Source: CAYRGQ01 sp964444885 (GTDB lineage: Bacteria; Bacteroidota; Bacteroidia; Sphingobacteriales; Sphingobacteriaceae). From it: DNA of 64,000 bases. The DNA lies in contig CAYUIZ010000001.1 of NCBI GenBank assembly GCA_964444885.1, forward strand, positions 1 to 64,000, in the 5' to 3' direction. Shown here in pieces: positions 42,150 through 50,431 of this stretch. The notes below the pieces were generated by a model. It was not told where the DNA came from and made no database searches. It worked only from the letters and a program-made list of their open reading frames with translations. Position 1 is the first letter of the stretch. Every line of letters starts with the position of its first letter. Position numbers and translations under genes: made by a program.

Positions 42150-44060
42150 ATGGCAACAACACAAGCAAACTTGTCGGAAACGGGCAATATTTCGATCCAT
42201 ACCGAGAATATATTCCCCGTCATCAAGAAGTTTTTGTATTCGGATAATGAAATTTTCCTGCGCGAGCTGGTGGCCAATGCCGTGGACGCCACGCAAAAGA
42301 TTAAGCGCCTTTCCTCGCTGGGGCAATTTTCCGGCGAACTGTCCGATCTGACGGTAGACGTGTCCTTTGACGAAAAAGCCAAAACGATCACGATTTCAGA
42401 CCGGGGCATCGGCATGACTGCCGAAGAAATCAAGAAATACATCAACCAGATCGCGTTTTCGGGCGCGACCGAGTTTGTCGAGAAATTTAAGGAAGCCAAA
42501 GATGCCAATGAAATTATCGGCAAGTTTGGTCTTGGTTTCTATTCCGCCTTTATGGTGGCAGATACCGTAGAGATTCAGAGCCTCTCGTACCAAGAGGGAG
42601 CCACGCCGGCCCGTTGGGTGTGTGACGGAAGCACGGCCTACGAGATCAGCGAGGGTACCCGCACCGAGCGCGGTACCGATATCATCCTGCATATCAACAG
42701 TGATTCGGAAGAGTTCTTGGATAAGTCCAGGCTCCAAGATATCCTGGACAAGTATGGAAAATTCCTGCCTATTCCCATCCGTTTCGGAACGCGCACGACG
42801 AGTGAGCCGGACGGCGAGGACGAAGAGGGCAAACCGAAATACAAGTCGGTGGAGGTAGACAACATCATCAACAATACCCACCCCGCCTGGACCAAGGCAC
42901 CTTCCGAACTGACCGACGAGGACTATCTGGCGTTCTACCGCGAGCTCTATCCGTACTCCATGGATGAGCCGCTTTTCTGGATTCACCTCAATGTGGATTA
43001 TCCGTTTAACCTGACGGGAATTCTCTATTTCCCGAAACTCAAGAACGATTTCGAGGTACAGCGCAACAAGATCAAGCTGTATTCGCGCCAAGTGTTTATC
43101 ACCGACGAGGTGAAGGATATCGTCCCCGAATTCCTGATGCTGCTGCATGGCGTGATCGACTCGCCGGATATTCCGCTGAACGTGTCGCGGAGTTTTCTGC
43201 AGGCCGATAGCAACGTGAAGAAAATCAATACCTACATCACCAAGAAAGTGGGTGATAAGCTGGCGGAGATCTTTAAAGCCGACCGTAAAGGATTTGAGGA
43301 AAAATGGAAAAACATCGGGCTGTTCGTTAAGTACGGCATGCTCAGCGATGATAAATTCGCTGAGAAAGCGACCGATTTCTGCCTGCTCCAGAATACCGAA
43401 GGCGAGTTTTATACCGCGAAGGAATACGCCGCCAACGTGAAAGACATCCAACAGGATAAGGACGGCAATGTGGTGTACCTCTACACGAGCGATGCCGCAC
43501 AGCAAGACAGCTATATCGCTACGGCAAAAGGCAAAGGCTATGACGTACTTGTCCTCGATTCGCCCATCGACAGCCATTTTGTGGCCTACCTGGAGCAAAA
43601 GAACGAAAAAACGCAGCTGAAGCGCGTGGATGCGGACGTGATCGACAAGCTGATCCAAAAAGAAGAGACCAAAACGCTGGAGCTTACTGAAGAGGAAAGC
43701 AAGCAGGCGGTTTCCGTCTTCGAGAAAGCGATCAGCAAGGATAACATGAAAGTGGAAGTAGAGGCTCTCAGCGCGGACGAATTGCCGGTAACGGTGACCG
43801 TCGACGAGTTTATGCGGCGCATGAAGGACATGGCGCAGACGGGCGGCGGAATGAGCTTCTACGGCACGATGCCCGACAACTACAAGGTGACCGTAAACGG
43901 AAACCACCCGCTCATTAAACGGATCGCGACGGGCGAAAACGAGGAAGAGAAGGAACAACTGGCCAAGCAAGCCTTCGATTTGGCAATGCTCTCGCGCGGC
44001 TTGCTCACTGGCGCTGAACTGACTAACTTCGTCAAGCGCAGTGTCAACATGATCGGGTAG
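42150..44060 (+). CDS. htpG: Molecular chaperone HtpG (Hsp90)
   Basis: The bacterial Hsp90, an ATP-driven cytosolic chaperone. The 636-residue protein has the GHKL nucleotide pocket (LRELVANAVDATQKI, near 42; DRGIGMT at about 86-92; GKFGLGFYSAFMVADTVEI near 128), the middle domain (FYRELYPYSMDEPLF; the catalytic-loop Arg in IPLNVSRSFLQ) and the C-terminal dimer domain (about 500-636). Bacteroidota-type text such as AAQQDSYIATAKGKGYDVL is present. No heat-shock promoter is obvious. A strong terminator hairpin follows the stop. Confidence 0.97.
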   Translation: MATTQANLSETGNISIHTENIFPVIKKFLYSDNEIFLRELVANAVDATQKIKRLSSLGQFSGELSDLTVDVSFDEKAKTITISDRGIGMTAEEIKKYINQIAFSGATEFVEKFKEAKDANEIIGKFGLGFYSAFMVADTVEIQSLSYQEGATPARWVCDGSTAYEISEGTRTERGTDIILHINSDSEEFLDKSRLQDILDKYGKFLPIPIRFGTRTTSEPDGEDEEGKPKYKSVEVDNIINNTHPAWTKAPSELTDEDYLAFYRELYPYSMDEPLFWIHLNVDYPFNLTGILYFPKLKNDFEVQRNKIKLYSRQVFITDEVKDIVPEFLMLLHGVIDSPDIPLNVSRSFLQADSNVKKINTYITKKVGDKLAEIFKADRKGFEEKWKNIGLFVKYGMLSDDKFAEKATDFCLLQNTEGEFYTAKEYAANVKDIQQDKDGNVVYLYTSDAAQQDSYIATAKGKGYDVLVLDSPIDSHFVAYLEQKNEKTQLKRVDADVIDKLIQKEETKTLELTEEESKQAVSVFEKAISKDNMKVEVEALSADELPVTVTVDEFMRRMKDMAQTGGGMSFYGTMPDNYKVTVNGNHPLIKRIATGENEEEKEQLAKQAFDLAMLSRGLLTGAELTNFVKRSVNMIG

Positions 44061-44069
44061 CCGAACCCC

Positions 44070-44112
44070 AACCTGACGGGTTTCGCAAACCTGTCAGGTT
44101 TGATGTTTTTTT
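44070..44112 (+). terminator. Terminator of htpG
   Basis: A 14-bp stem (AACCTGACGGGTTT against AAACCTGTCAGGTT, one G-U) with a three-base loop CGC, then eight T residues at 44105-44112. Confidence 0.85.
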
Positions 44113-44158
44113 AGTTGCTACATATTGGTTTAATTGTTATTTTTGCACAATAATAAAC

Positions 44159-44233
44159 GGTAGGTATAGCTCAGTTGGTTAGAGCACTAGATTGTGGTTC
44201 TAGGGGTCGTGGGTTCGAGTCCCATTACTTACC
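44159..44233 (+). tRNA. tRNA-His (anticodon GTG)
   Basis: Acceptor stem GTAGGTA (44160-44166) pairs with TACTTAC (44226-44232). The D arm is GCTC...GAGC, the anticodon stem CTAGA/TCTAG has loop TTGTGGT with anticodon GTG, and the T stem GTGGG/CCCAT closes the T loop TTCGAGT. The G at 44159 is the -1 G expected for His and faces the C at 44233. The CCA end is not encoded (CCG follows). Confidence 0.95.
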
Positions 44234-44236
44234 CGC

Positions 44237-44266
44237 AAAGCGAAGATGAAAGTCTTCGCTTTTTTT
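44237..44266 (+). terminator. Terminator behind tRNA-His
   Basis: Arms AAAGCGAAGA and TCTTCGCTTT (10-bp perfect stem, 6-nt loop) with a T-run to 44266. Confidence 0.85.
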
Positions 44267-44389
44267 ATGCGCTGTTATGATCGCTGGGCCGATGTCGCCG
44301 CGGGCCTGCTTAACAGGATACTGGGACTTGTATCGGGTTCAAAAACCAATTATTGATCGGCAATCCTTTTTTAACGGTTTCGGGATAAA

Positions 44390-44593
44390 GAACGGTAAGC
44401 TATTGGAAACAAGATCAAGCCCCAACGGGGCGATATCACGCAAAGGAGGGAGCAGCCCACCGTATTCCGATGCGACAGGGGAGAGGTAGCGAAATTTAAC
44501 CTCAACGGATTGCCTGCCAGGCTTCGCTCCAATCCGATTTTTTGTGCGCGCACTTGCTCAATGATGCGTTTGCCCTCCGATTTTTCACCTAAC
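44390..44593. repeat. Dispersed non-coding repeats between tRNA-His and the methyltransferase
   Basis: Bases 44410-44470 contain AGCCCCAACGGGGCGATATC and a GGGAGCAGCCCACCGTATTC tail, resembling a repeat type widespread in Bacteroidota intergenic DNA. At 44506-44536 lies CGGATTG...CAATCCG with core GCCTGCCAGGCTTCGCTC, the same kind as at 8091-8129. There is no convincing gene in this 400-bp stretch. Confidence 0.4.
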
Positions 44594-44626
44594 TTGCCGG
44601 TCATGTTGTGCATTTTTTTACATTTG
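44594..44626 (+). promoter_or_regulatory. Promoter of the O-methyltransferase gene
   Basis: TTG (44594-44596), 22 nt, TACATTTG (44619-44626), a full consensus match. It supports the ATG at 44677; a GTG at 44608 lies inside the promoter. Confidence 0.6.
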
Positions 44627-44676
44627 CCCCCACACCCAGGTCGGCGATAACCGAACGGTGGACGATAACCCTTGAT

Positions 44677-45417
44677 ATGATCCCTCTCACTACCACAGCA
44701 AACCGACTTGCCGAGCAAGTTTTTACCCAAGCGCAAGCCTTGTTTTTCCAAGCTACCGATCCAGGCAAGGCTAGGGTATTGCAGGCTAAGATCGATAACC
44801 TGACCTATTTGTCGCGCAAAGACCTGATGAACCTCTACCGTGCCGTACGCCAAGTGGAGCAGGCGGGTGTGCCCGGCATTTTTGTCGAAGCGGGCTGTGC
44901 CTTGGGTGGTTCTTCCATCGCTATTGGCACGGCGAAGGCCAACGAGCGGCCATTTCGCGTGTACGATGCATTTGGCATGATTCCGCCGCCTTCGGCGAAA
45001 GACGATGCCGATGTGCATGCGCGCTACGAAGAAATCAAAAGCGGACAGTCTAAAGGATTGGGCGATGATACATATTACGGGTACGTCGAAAACCTGCAGG
45101 AGGTCGTGGCTTCCAACTTGGCCCGCTACGGCGTACCGGTAGATGAGCATAGTATCCGCCTGATCAAGGGCTATTTTGAGGATACGCTCTACATCACCGA
45201 GCCCGTGGCGTTTGCCCATATCGACTGCGATTGGTATGCATCCGTTATGACCTGCCTCTTGCAGCTTGCGCCCAACCTATCGCCAGGTGGGGTGATGGTG
45301 TTTGATGATTACTCGGACTGGTCGGGATGCCGCGTGGCGGTAGACGAATATTTTCGCGATAAAGACGGGTATCACCTCGCCATGAAAGGGCGGAAACTCC
45401 ATGTAACCAAGGCTTAG
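44677..45417 (+). CDS. SAM-dependent O-methyltransferase, TylF/MycF-like
   Basis: A 246-residue soluble Rossmann-fold methyltransferase. The SAM site is VPGIFVEAGCALGGSSIAIG (about residues 65-84) and a later acidic turn is FRVYDAFGMIPPPS. The metal-binding region contains AHIDCDWYASVM, with the conserved Asp-Cys-Asp-Trp-Tyr, and VMVFDDYSDWSGC. These features match the TylF/MycF/NovP group, which methylate sugar or phenol hydroxyls in secondary metabolism. No biosynthetic genes are near, so the substrate is unknown. An upstream GTG would lie in the promoter. Confidence 0.85.
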   Translation: MIPLTTTANRLAEQVFTQAQALFFQATDPGKARVLQAKIDNLTYLSRKDLMNLYRAVRQVEQAGVPGIFVEAGCALGGSSIAIGTAKANERPFRVYDAFGMIPPPSAKDDADVHARYEEIKSGQSKGLGDDTYYGYVENLQEVVASNLARYGVPVDEHSIRLIKGYFEDTLYITEPVAFAHIDCDWYASVMTCLLQLAPNLSPGGVMVFDDYSDWSGCRVAVDEYFRDKDGYHLAMKGRKLHVTKA

Positions 45418-45773
45418 GGCACCGCAAACGGCGAAGGTGGCTGGCGTGGGCTAGGGCAAGCTACGGTGTGCACATACGTTTATGGATCTGAAATTCAACG
45501 AGGTGCGATGCAGTCGCACCGCTCGTTATATCCTCGCTACCATCGAGGACGGGATTACTTTTTTATTTTAATCGTCCCGCTTATTCATAATCGTCGTTTG
45601 TTTTCGGCATTATCCGATGCGTGAATGACCTCATCATCTTCGGTTCATGATTTCGCACTGCTCGATTTATACCGTAGCAGGGCACGGCGAGCCGTACCTC
45701 ATTTCTTCGCGAAGGGCGTGCAAACAACCCGGCGTTTTCTTTGTATTTTAGCTAAGCAAAAGTACGTCGCATT
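45418..45773. other. Intergenic region with hairpins
   Basis: GGTGCGA/TCGCACC (7-bp stem, 5-nt loop) lies at about 45511-45529, and a bulged stem around 45551-45585 joins GGGATTA and TAATCGTCCC. The layout suggests a degraded palindromic repeat. Near the right end TATTTTAG (about 45746) is a weak -7 candidate for the MgtC-like gene. No gene is visible. Confidence 0.35.
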
Positions 45774-46415
45774 ATGGAACTATTACCCGAATATGATGAT
45801 TTGATGAACGCCCTGGTGGCGATACTCTGCGGCAGCATGGTGGGAGCGGAGCGGGAGATCAAAAACAAAGCGGCTGGGCTCCGCACGGTGGTGCTGATAT
45901 GCTTGGGGGCAGCGGTATTCACGATGATGTCCGGATTCGGGACGACGAGTGACGACCGTATAGCTGCCAACATCATTACGGGTATCGGTTTCATCGGAGC
46001 CGGGGTCATCTTCAAAGGCAAAGTTTCCGTGCAGGGTCTGACCACCGCGGCGGTGATCTGGATTGCGGCCGGTATCGGCATGGTAGCGGGTAGCGGTTAT
46101 TACCAGTTGGCTTTCATGCTGACGGTCTGTACACTGCTGATCCTTACGGTATTTAGCCGCCTGGAAGTGTTCTTTGCGAACAATTACTGGACCTCGAGCC
46201 TTTCGGTGACCTTTGAAAGCACGGACCTCCAGAATTTTGCTGACCTGCAGCAATTGGCCGAGGAATATGGTGTGCGCACCAAGCGCAAAACCATCAGCAA
46301 AAGCAACGGCAGGCTGTCGCTGGTGATCGAAGTGAGCGGCAAGCGGCGCAACATCTCCGAATTTAATGACGCCCTGATGCGGAAGCCTACCGTAAAGGAG
46401 TTTTTCTACAGTTAG
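45774..46415 (+). CDS. MgtC/SapB family membrane protein
   Basis: A 213-residue inner-membrane protein with four to five hydrophobic segments in the first 135 residues and a cytoplasmic alpha/beta domain in the last 70. Characteristic text includes GSMVGAEREIKNKAAGLRT, ITGIGFIGAGVIFKG and VQGLTTAAVIWIAAGIGMV. MgtC proteins help survival at low Mg2+ and interfere with ATP synthase in enteric bacteria. Here only the family is certain. The basic C-terminal part (RTKRKTISKSN) is an ACT-like domain. Confidence 0.92.
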   Translation: MELLPEYDDLMNALVAILCGSMVGAEREIKNKAAGLRTVVLICLGAAVFTMMSGFGTTSDDRIAANIITGIGFIGAGVIFKGKVSVQGLTTAAVIWIAAGIGMVAGSGYYQLAFMLTVCTLLILTVFSRLEVFFANNYWTSSLSVTFESTDLQNFADLQQLAEEYGVRTKRKTISKSNGRLSLVIEVSGKRRNISEFNDALMRKPTVKEFFYS

Positions 46416-46428
46416 TTTTTAGCACAAC

Positions 46429-46462
46429 AAAAAAGACCCGCGACACATGCCGCAGGTCTTTT
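46429..46462 (-). terminator. Terminator, mainly for the minus-strand DUF4374 gene
   Basis: An AAAAGACC/GGTCTTTT stem with a GCG/CGC interior, flanked on the minus strand by a long T-run and on the plus strand by four T residues. It can serve both converging genes. Confidence 0.7.
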
Positions 46463-46494
46463 GCGTTTTGCCCTTCCGGGGAAGGGGCTAGTTG

Positions 46495-47811
46495 TTAATA
46501 AATACCGATGTAGTACTGATCCGCGCCAGACGTGATGGCCGCGCCCTGTACGCCGTCTTTGCTGGTCGAGTTAACATCAAAAATGTAGATGTTGCCTTGT
46601 ACGCCTACCGGCGAAAGGGCGATGTAGAACTTGCCATCGCGGACAACCGAGGACTGATACTGCTGCAGCCATAGGCCGGCAGGCGTGTTGAGGTCGATGG
46701 CCGTGCCGTTGTTCAGGTCAATGCGGGCCAGGCCCCATGCGGACGAGTACGTCGGTTCCCCATCGGGATTCACGCCGATTTGTACTTGATCCTCGCCGAT
46801 TTTCTCGTAAGGCATGTAGCAAATCCCGTTTCCTGCATAGAAAAATCCGTTGCTGGACGTTTCCCGGCTTAATTTTTCGTGCAACCCGAATTTGAAGGAG
46901 GTGTATTGGCCATTCACGATTTTCACAATGTATGTTTCGCCGTTGGCAGACACCATTTGCAGGATTTCGCCTGCCTCGTTCGTGTGTTGTGTGGGCGTGC
47001 GGTAGCCGTTGGTTGAGCCCACGATGTCGTCGCGGGTGATGACCGTGGCGTTCGCCAGGCTGGGGTAATCCAGTACCAGGGTAAATGTTTTGTCGGTTTC
47101 CTGGTTCGTGCCGGTTACGGGGTCGAATTTGCTGACGGCTGCGCCGTAGTAAATTTTGTTTCCGGATACGACGGGCGCGTCAATACGCGTGATATTGTAC
47201 CCTTCCTGGGCCAACGTGCCCGGCAGCACGACGTCGATGTCCTTGTTGAAGTTGGTGCCGAAATTCATCGCCTCCAAATCCAGGATGCCGAGGCTGGCCG
47301 TGATCTTGTGTTTCTGGTATTCGGTGTTGTTTGCGCCGGCATATTCCGCCGTTGACCGGATGTAATGTACTGACGCTGCGTTGTCGTTTAGCTTCGTCAG
47401 GCGGACAGCCGTAGCGCCCAGCGGTACCGAAGCGTCGAATGTCGCGATCTTGGTGTAGTTATCGCCGCCGTTATACGTGAATTTATCAATTTCGCCGACG
47501 GTATAGGTGAGGCTATAGATGGTCTTTCCATCATCCGAAGGAAAAATGCGGGACGTCCGCGCCGTACTCATCAGGTAGCCTTTGTTTGTGAAGGAAATAG
47601 CGCCGGTGCTGATGTCGGATAGTCCTTGCAGGTAGGTGCCCGAGATAGAACCCGAACCGCTGGCAAAGGAAAGCTGGAAGTCCCGTGTCTCTACCGGAAC
47701 GTCGGGCCCGGCGTTATCATCCTTAGTACAGCCAGTTGCCAAAGCAACGACGCATGCGGCTGTGATCAATAGGCCTTTACGGCCGTTTTTATTCATGGTT
47801 TGTGTATTCAT
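46495..47811 (-). CDS. DUF4374 lipoprotein
   Basis: A 438-residue protein with a lipoprotein signal (lipobox Leu-Ala-Thr-Gly-Cys, about residues 24-28), so it is exported and anchored. The rest is a repetitive beta fold (blade-like segments such as GKTIYSLTYTVGEIDKFTYN and GKFYIALSPVGVQGNIYIFD), typical of DUF4374, which probably forms a propeller. It follows 20 bp after a siderophore-type TonB receptor, the usual partner of this family. It may bind the ligand outside the cell or mediate release. The ligand is unknown. Confidence 0.85.
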   Translation of the reverse strand: MNTQTMNKNGRKGLLITAACVVALATGCTKDDNAGPDVPVETRDFQLSFASGSGSISGTYLQGLSDISTGAISFTNKGYLMSTARTSRIFPSDDGKTIYSLTYTVGEIDKFTYNGGDNYTKIATFDASVPLGATAVRLTKLNDNAASVHYIRSTAEYAGANNTEYQKHKITASLGILDLEAMNFGTNFNKDIDVVLPGTLAQEGYNITRIDAPVVSGNKIYYGAAVSKFDPVTGTNQETDKTFTLVLDYPSLANATVITRDDIVGSTNGYRTPTQHTNEAGEILQMVSANGETYIVKIVNGQYTSFKFGLHEKLSRETSSNGFFYAGNGICYMPYEKIGEDQVQIGVNPDGEPTYSSAWGLARIDLNNGTAIDLNTPAGLWLQQYQSSVVRDGKFYIALSPVGVQGNIYIFDVNSTSKDGVQGAAITSGADQYYIGIY

Positions 47812-47831
47812 GTTGTTTATTTGTATGATGA

Positions 47832-50243
47832 TTAATAAAGTGCGTACGTGATTTTGGCATAGAATGCCCGTCCGGGTTTTTGCAGCCCGAAGTTGTCAAA
47901 GATTTGCTGGTTGAATATGTTCTTGGCGTCCACGCTCAGTGTGATTGCCCGCGTGGGGAAGGTGTATGTGGCACCCACATCGTTGGCGTACTGCGTCGGA
48001 ATCCGATCGAGATTGTTCCCGCCCACGTTTGCCCAGTTTCTCAAGAATCCTTCTACGTAGTTGACGTTGTAATAAATGGACGCGCGCGAGCCTGCCCGGA
48101 AAATGTTGTCCATATGGTAAGCAACATTCACGTTAAACTTGAACGCGGGTTCGTTGCGGATCTGCGTGCGGTAGAAGAGGTATGGCGCTCCGGTTTGGTC
48201 GAATTCCGTATTGAATAGGGAGCTGATTTTGGAGATCGTCACATTGGCGTCGATTGTGTTGGCATAGCTGTACATTATTTCGGCATCGATGCCCTTGGTT
48301 TCGACGTCTTCCAGGTTTTCAAAACGGGTGTCGTCGTTGTTGCCCGATTGGAGTCCTTCACGGATCATGCCTTGCGTATTGCGGTACAGCAGTGAGGCAT
48401 TCATTTTGAGGGAATGCTTTTCCTTCACGTACGGTCCTACGCTGAGGCCCAGGTTCGCGTTGTAGCTGATCTCGGGCTTCAGTTCACCCGCGGGAGGCAG
48501 GAGGTTGTCCGCGACGTTCCCGAATATCTCGTTTGCGTTGGGCAGGCGGATGGCTTTTTCGCCCGATCCCAGTAGGTACAGGGTAGGGCGCAGGGCGTAG
48601 GACACTGCCATGCCGTATCCGCTGTGGTTACGGTTATTTTCGATTCGGTTTAACCCGTAATCTGGTGGGTTCGTGGCTATTTGGTACGGCTCCTTGGAGG
48701 TGGTTTTCTGTGCGTAATATTTATAAAATACGTTGGTGCGCAACTTCTGGTCAAACGCGAGGTTTTCGTAGGTTATTGACGTAATTCGCTTTTGTAAGTC
48801 GCGGGTATTCTCGAGCAATTGCAGTCCCAGCGGCTGCATATCGTCTTGCGTGCCACGGTTAAAGTTATTGTACAGGTAGTTTGCAAACAGGCGGTTGTTG
48901 CGATTAATTTCGTAGCCCAAGTTAATGCGTGTCACGAGCGTCTGGTCGCTATTTATCGCGGTACTCTTCGCGTTTCCGGATTCGGCGCCTGACGTGTAGG
49001 GCACGTAAGTGCCGTCAGGGTACGCCAACGGCATGCCCCGCCAGTCGTACATCCAACCTACGGTGTCGATCAGTTGGCGCTCCAAGTAGGCGTAGCTGGC
49101 GTCCACTCTGAGCGAAAGCCCGTCGAGCAGCAGATTTTGTTTCTCGTAACCTAGCGAGGCGACATTGCTATTACCACGGGTGTGGCGGTCGCCGTAGGGC
49201 TTGTTCATGGTGCGCCCATGCTGCACTTCTTTATAGTCGCGGGAGATGACGCCCCCAATCAGAAACCGGTCCGCCCATTTCACGTCGGTGTACCCCACGT
49301 TGACGCGGCCTCCGTACGAGCGGTAGGCATCGTGAAACCGCCGTGCCCGCTGGTTTAAGGTGGTTGCGCCCGTGTAATCCTTGAACGAAATGTTATCGCC
49401 CCAAACCTCGTAGTCGTTGTCGCTGTAATTATAAAAAGCGGAGGCGTCTACGCCGAATCCGTTGCCCTTGCGGAAACTGCCGGTCGTATTCCACTGATGC
49501 GTGTTGAAGGAGCCCATGGAGTAGGAGGTCGTCAGCGCGCGGCGCGACTTCTGTTTCTTCATTACGACGTTGATGGCACCGCCGAGGGCGTCTTCGGACA
49601 GGTAGCCGGGCACGACACCCTTGAATATTTCAATGCGCTCAATCAGTGCAGGCGGAATGCTGTTCAGCGAAAAGGCCGTGCCATAATTTGACGACGGTAC
49701 GCCATCGATAAAGATTTTAACGGCATTTCCGGACAGCCCGTTGATGTTGTAATGGATGTGGGAACCCAGGCCGCCATCCTGACGGATGCGGACGCCCGCG
49801 CTTCGGTCCAACAGTTCGTTGGTGGTCAGGTTCCGCAATGAGGCTTCCCCCGTTTCGATGACAGCTACCGCAAAGCCACTGGTTTCCAGCTTGCGTTTTT
49901 CCGTTTCACCGAAAATTAAGACTTCATCGATTGCCGTCTCGCCTTTCAAACGTAAGGGGAGGTTTAGGGTGTGCCTGGTCCGGTCAATCAGTAATTCGCG
50001 CTCCAGCGGCTCGATCTCGAGTGACGAGATTAGCAAGCGGTGTTTGCCAAAGGGCACGTCCTGAAGCGTGTACTCTCCCTCTTCGTCCGATACCGCAATC
50101 AGCGTGGTGCCCGCCACCCTGATCGTCACGTGGCTCAGTGCGGATCCGTCTGCCGTGTGTACACGCCCGGATAGGGTAGCGGTTTGGGCGAATAACGTAT
50201 AGGATAATAAAACCAGGAATAGGCTGCCGTAAATCTGTTTCAT
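47832..50243 (-). CDS. TonB-dependent receptor, siderophore-type
   Basis: An 803-residue outer-membrane receptor with a signal peptide (about 1-19, ending Leu-Phe-Ala-Gln), a CarboxypepD-like domain (about 20-110, with TATLSGRVHTADGSALSHVT), a plug (about 130-250, with RSAGVRIRQDGGLGSHIHYN and VPSSNYGTAFSLNSIPPA) and a barrel ending KITYALY. The SVxxx-type plug and the gene order with DUF4374 and an AraC regulator point to an iron-siderophore or heme substrate. Control probably comes from the divergent intergenic palindrome and from the AraC protein. Confidence 0.88.
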   Translation of the reverse strand: MKQIYGSLFLVLLSYTLFAQTATLSGRVHTADGSALSHVTIRVAGTTLIAVSDEEGEYTLQDVPFGKHRLLISSLEIEPLERELLIDRTRHTLNLPLRLKGETAIDEVLIFGETEKRKLETSGFAVAVIETGEASLRNLTTNELLDRSAGVRIRQDGGLGSHIHYNINGLSGNAVKIFIDGVPSSNYGTAFSLNSIPPALIERIEIFKGVVPGYLSEDALGGAINVVMKKQKSRRALTTSYSMGSFNTHQWNTTGSFRKGNGFGVDASAFYNYSDNDYEVWGDNISFKDYTGATTLNQRARRFHDAYRSYGGRVNVGYTDVKWADRFLIGGVISRDYKEVQHGRTMNKPYGDRHTRGNSNVASLGYEKQNLLLDGLSLRVDASYAYLERQLIDTVGWMYDWRGMPLAYPDGTYVPYTSGAESGNAKSTAINSDQTLVTRINLGYEINRNNRLFANYLYNNFNRGTQDDMQPLGLQLLENTRDLQKRITSITYENLAFDQKLRTNVFYKYYAQKTTSKEPYQIATNPPDYGLNRIENNRNHSGYGMAVSYALRPTLYLLGSGEKAIRLPNANEIFGNVADNLLPPAGELKPEISYNANLGLSVGPYVKEKHSLKMNASLLYRNTQGMIREGLQSGNNDDTRFENLEDVETKGIDAEIMYSYANTIDANVTISKISSLFNTEFDQTGAPYLFYRTQIRNEPAFKFNVNVAYHMDNIFRAGSRASIYYNVNYVEGFLRNWANVGGNNLDRIPTQYANDVGATYTFPTRAITLSVDAKNIFNQQIFDNFGLQKPGRAFYAKITYALY

Positions 50244-50326
50244 TCGTATGTTATGTCAATGGCACGGGATGCACGCAAGCGATTTTCCCCCGTCGCCGAT
50301 TGCTTGCTGGATAAAAACCTTATTTT

Positions 50327-50347
50327 TATTTAGAACAAATCTAAATA
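50327..50347. promoter_or_regulatory. Perfect 21-bp palindrome (Fur-like operator candidate)
   Basis: TATTTAGA and TCTAAATA are exact inverted copies separated by 5 nt. The site overlaps the minus-strand -7 box TAGATTTG (50343-50336) and lies just before a plus-strand -7 box TATATTTG (50352-50359). Location between a TonB receptor gene and its regulator suggests iron-responsive repression. Confidence 0.6.
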
Positions 50348-50367
50348 TATCTATATTTGGCAGCAAA
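50336..50367 (-). promoter_or_regulatory. Promoter of the TonB receptor/DUF4374 operon
   Basis: On the minus strand TTTG (50367-50364), 20 nt, TAGATTTG (50343-50336), a full consensus. Its -7 box lies inside the palindrome, so a bound protein would block it. Confidence 0.6.
50352..50359 (+). promoter_or_regulatory. Probable -7 box of the AraC regulator gene
   Basis: TATATTTG is a full TAnnTTTG match, 72 nt before the ATG at 50432. No TTG lies at the usual -33 distance. Confidence 0.4.
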
Positions 50368-50431
50368 GCTATTGTTCTGCCATGTTAAACGGTTTCAAAA
50401 AACGGAATAGTAGTTATAAAAAGCGGAAAAA

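Noticed and set aside
42396..43970. Long minus-strand open frame (524 codons) opposite htpG
   Set aside because: It is the complement of a certain Hsp90 gene; its translation lacks any domain and is rich in His, Val and Leu as expected from antisense reading.
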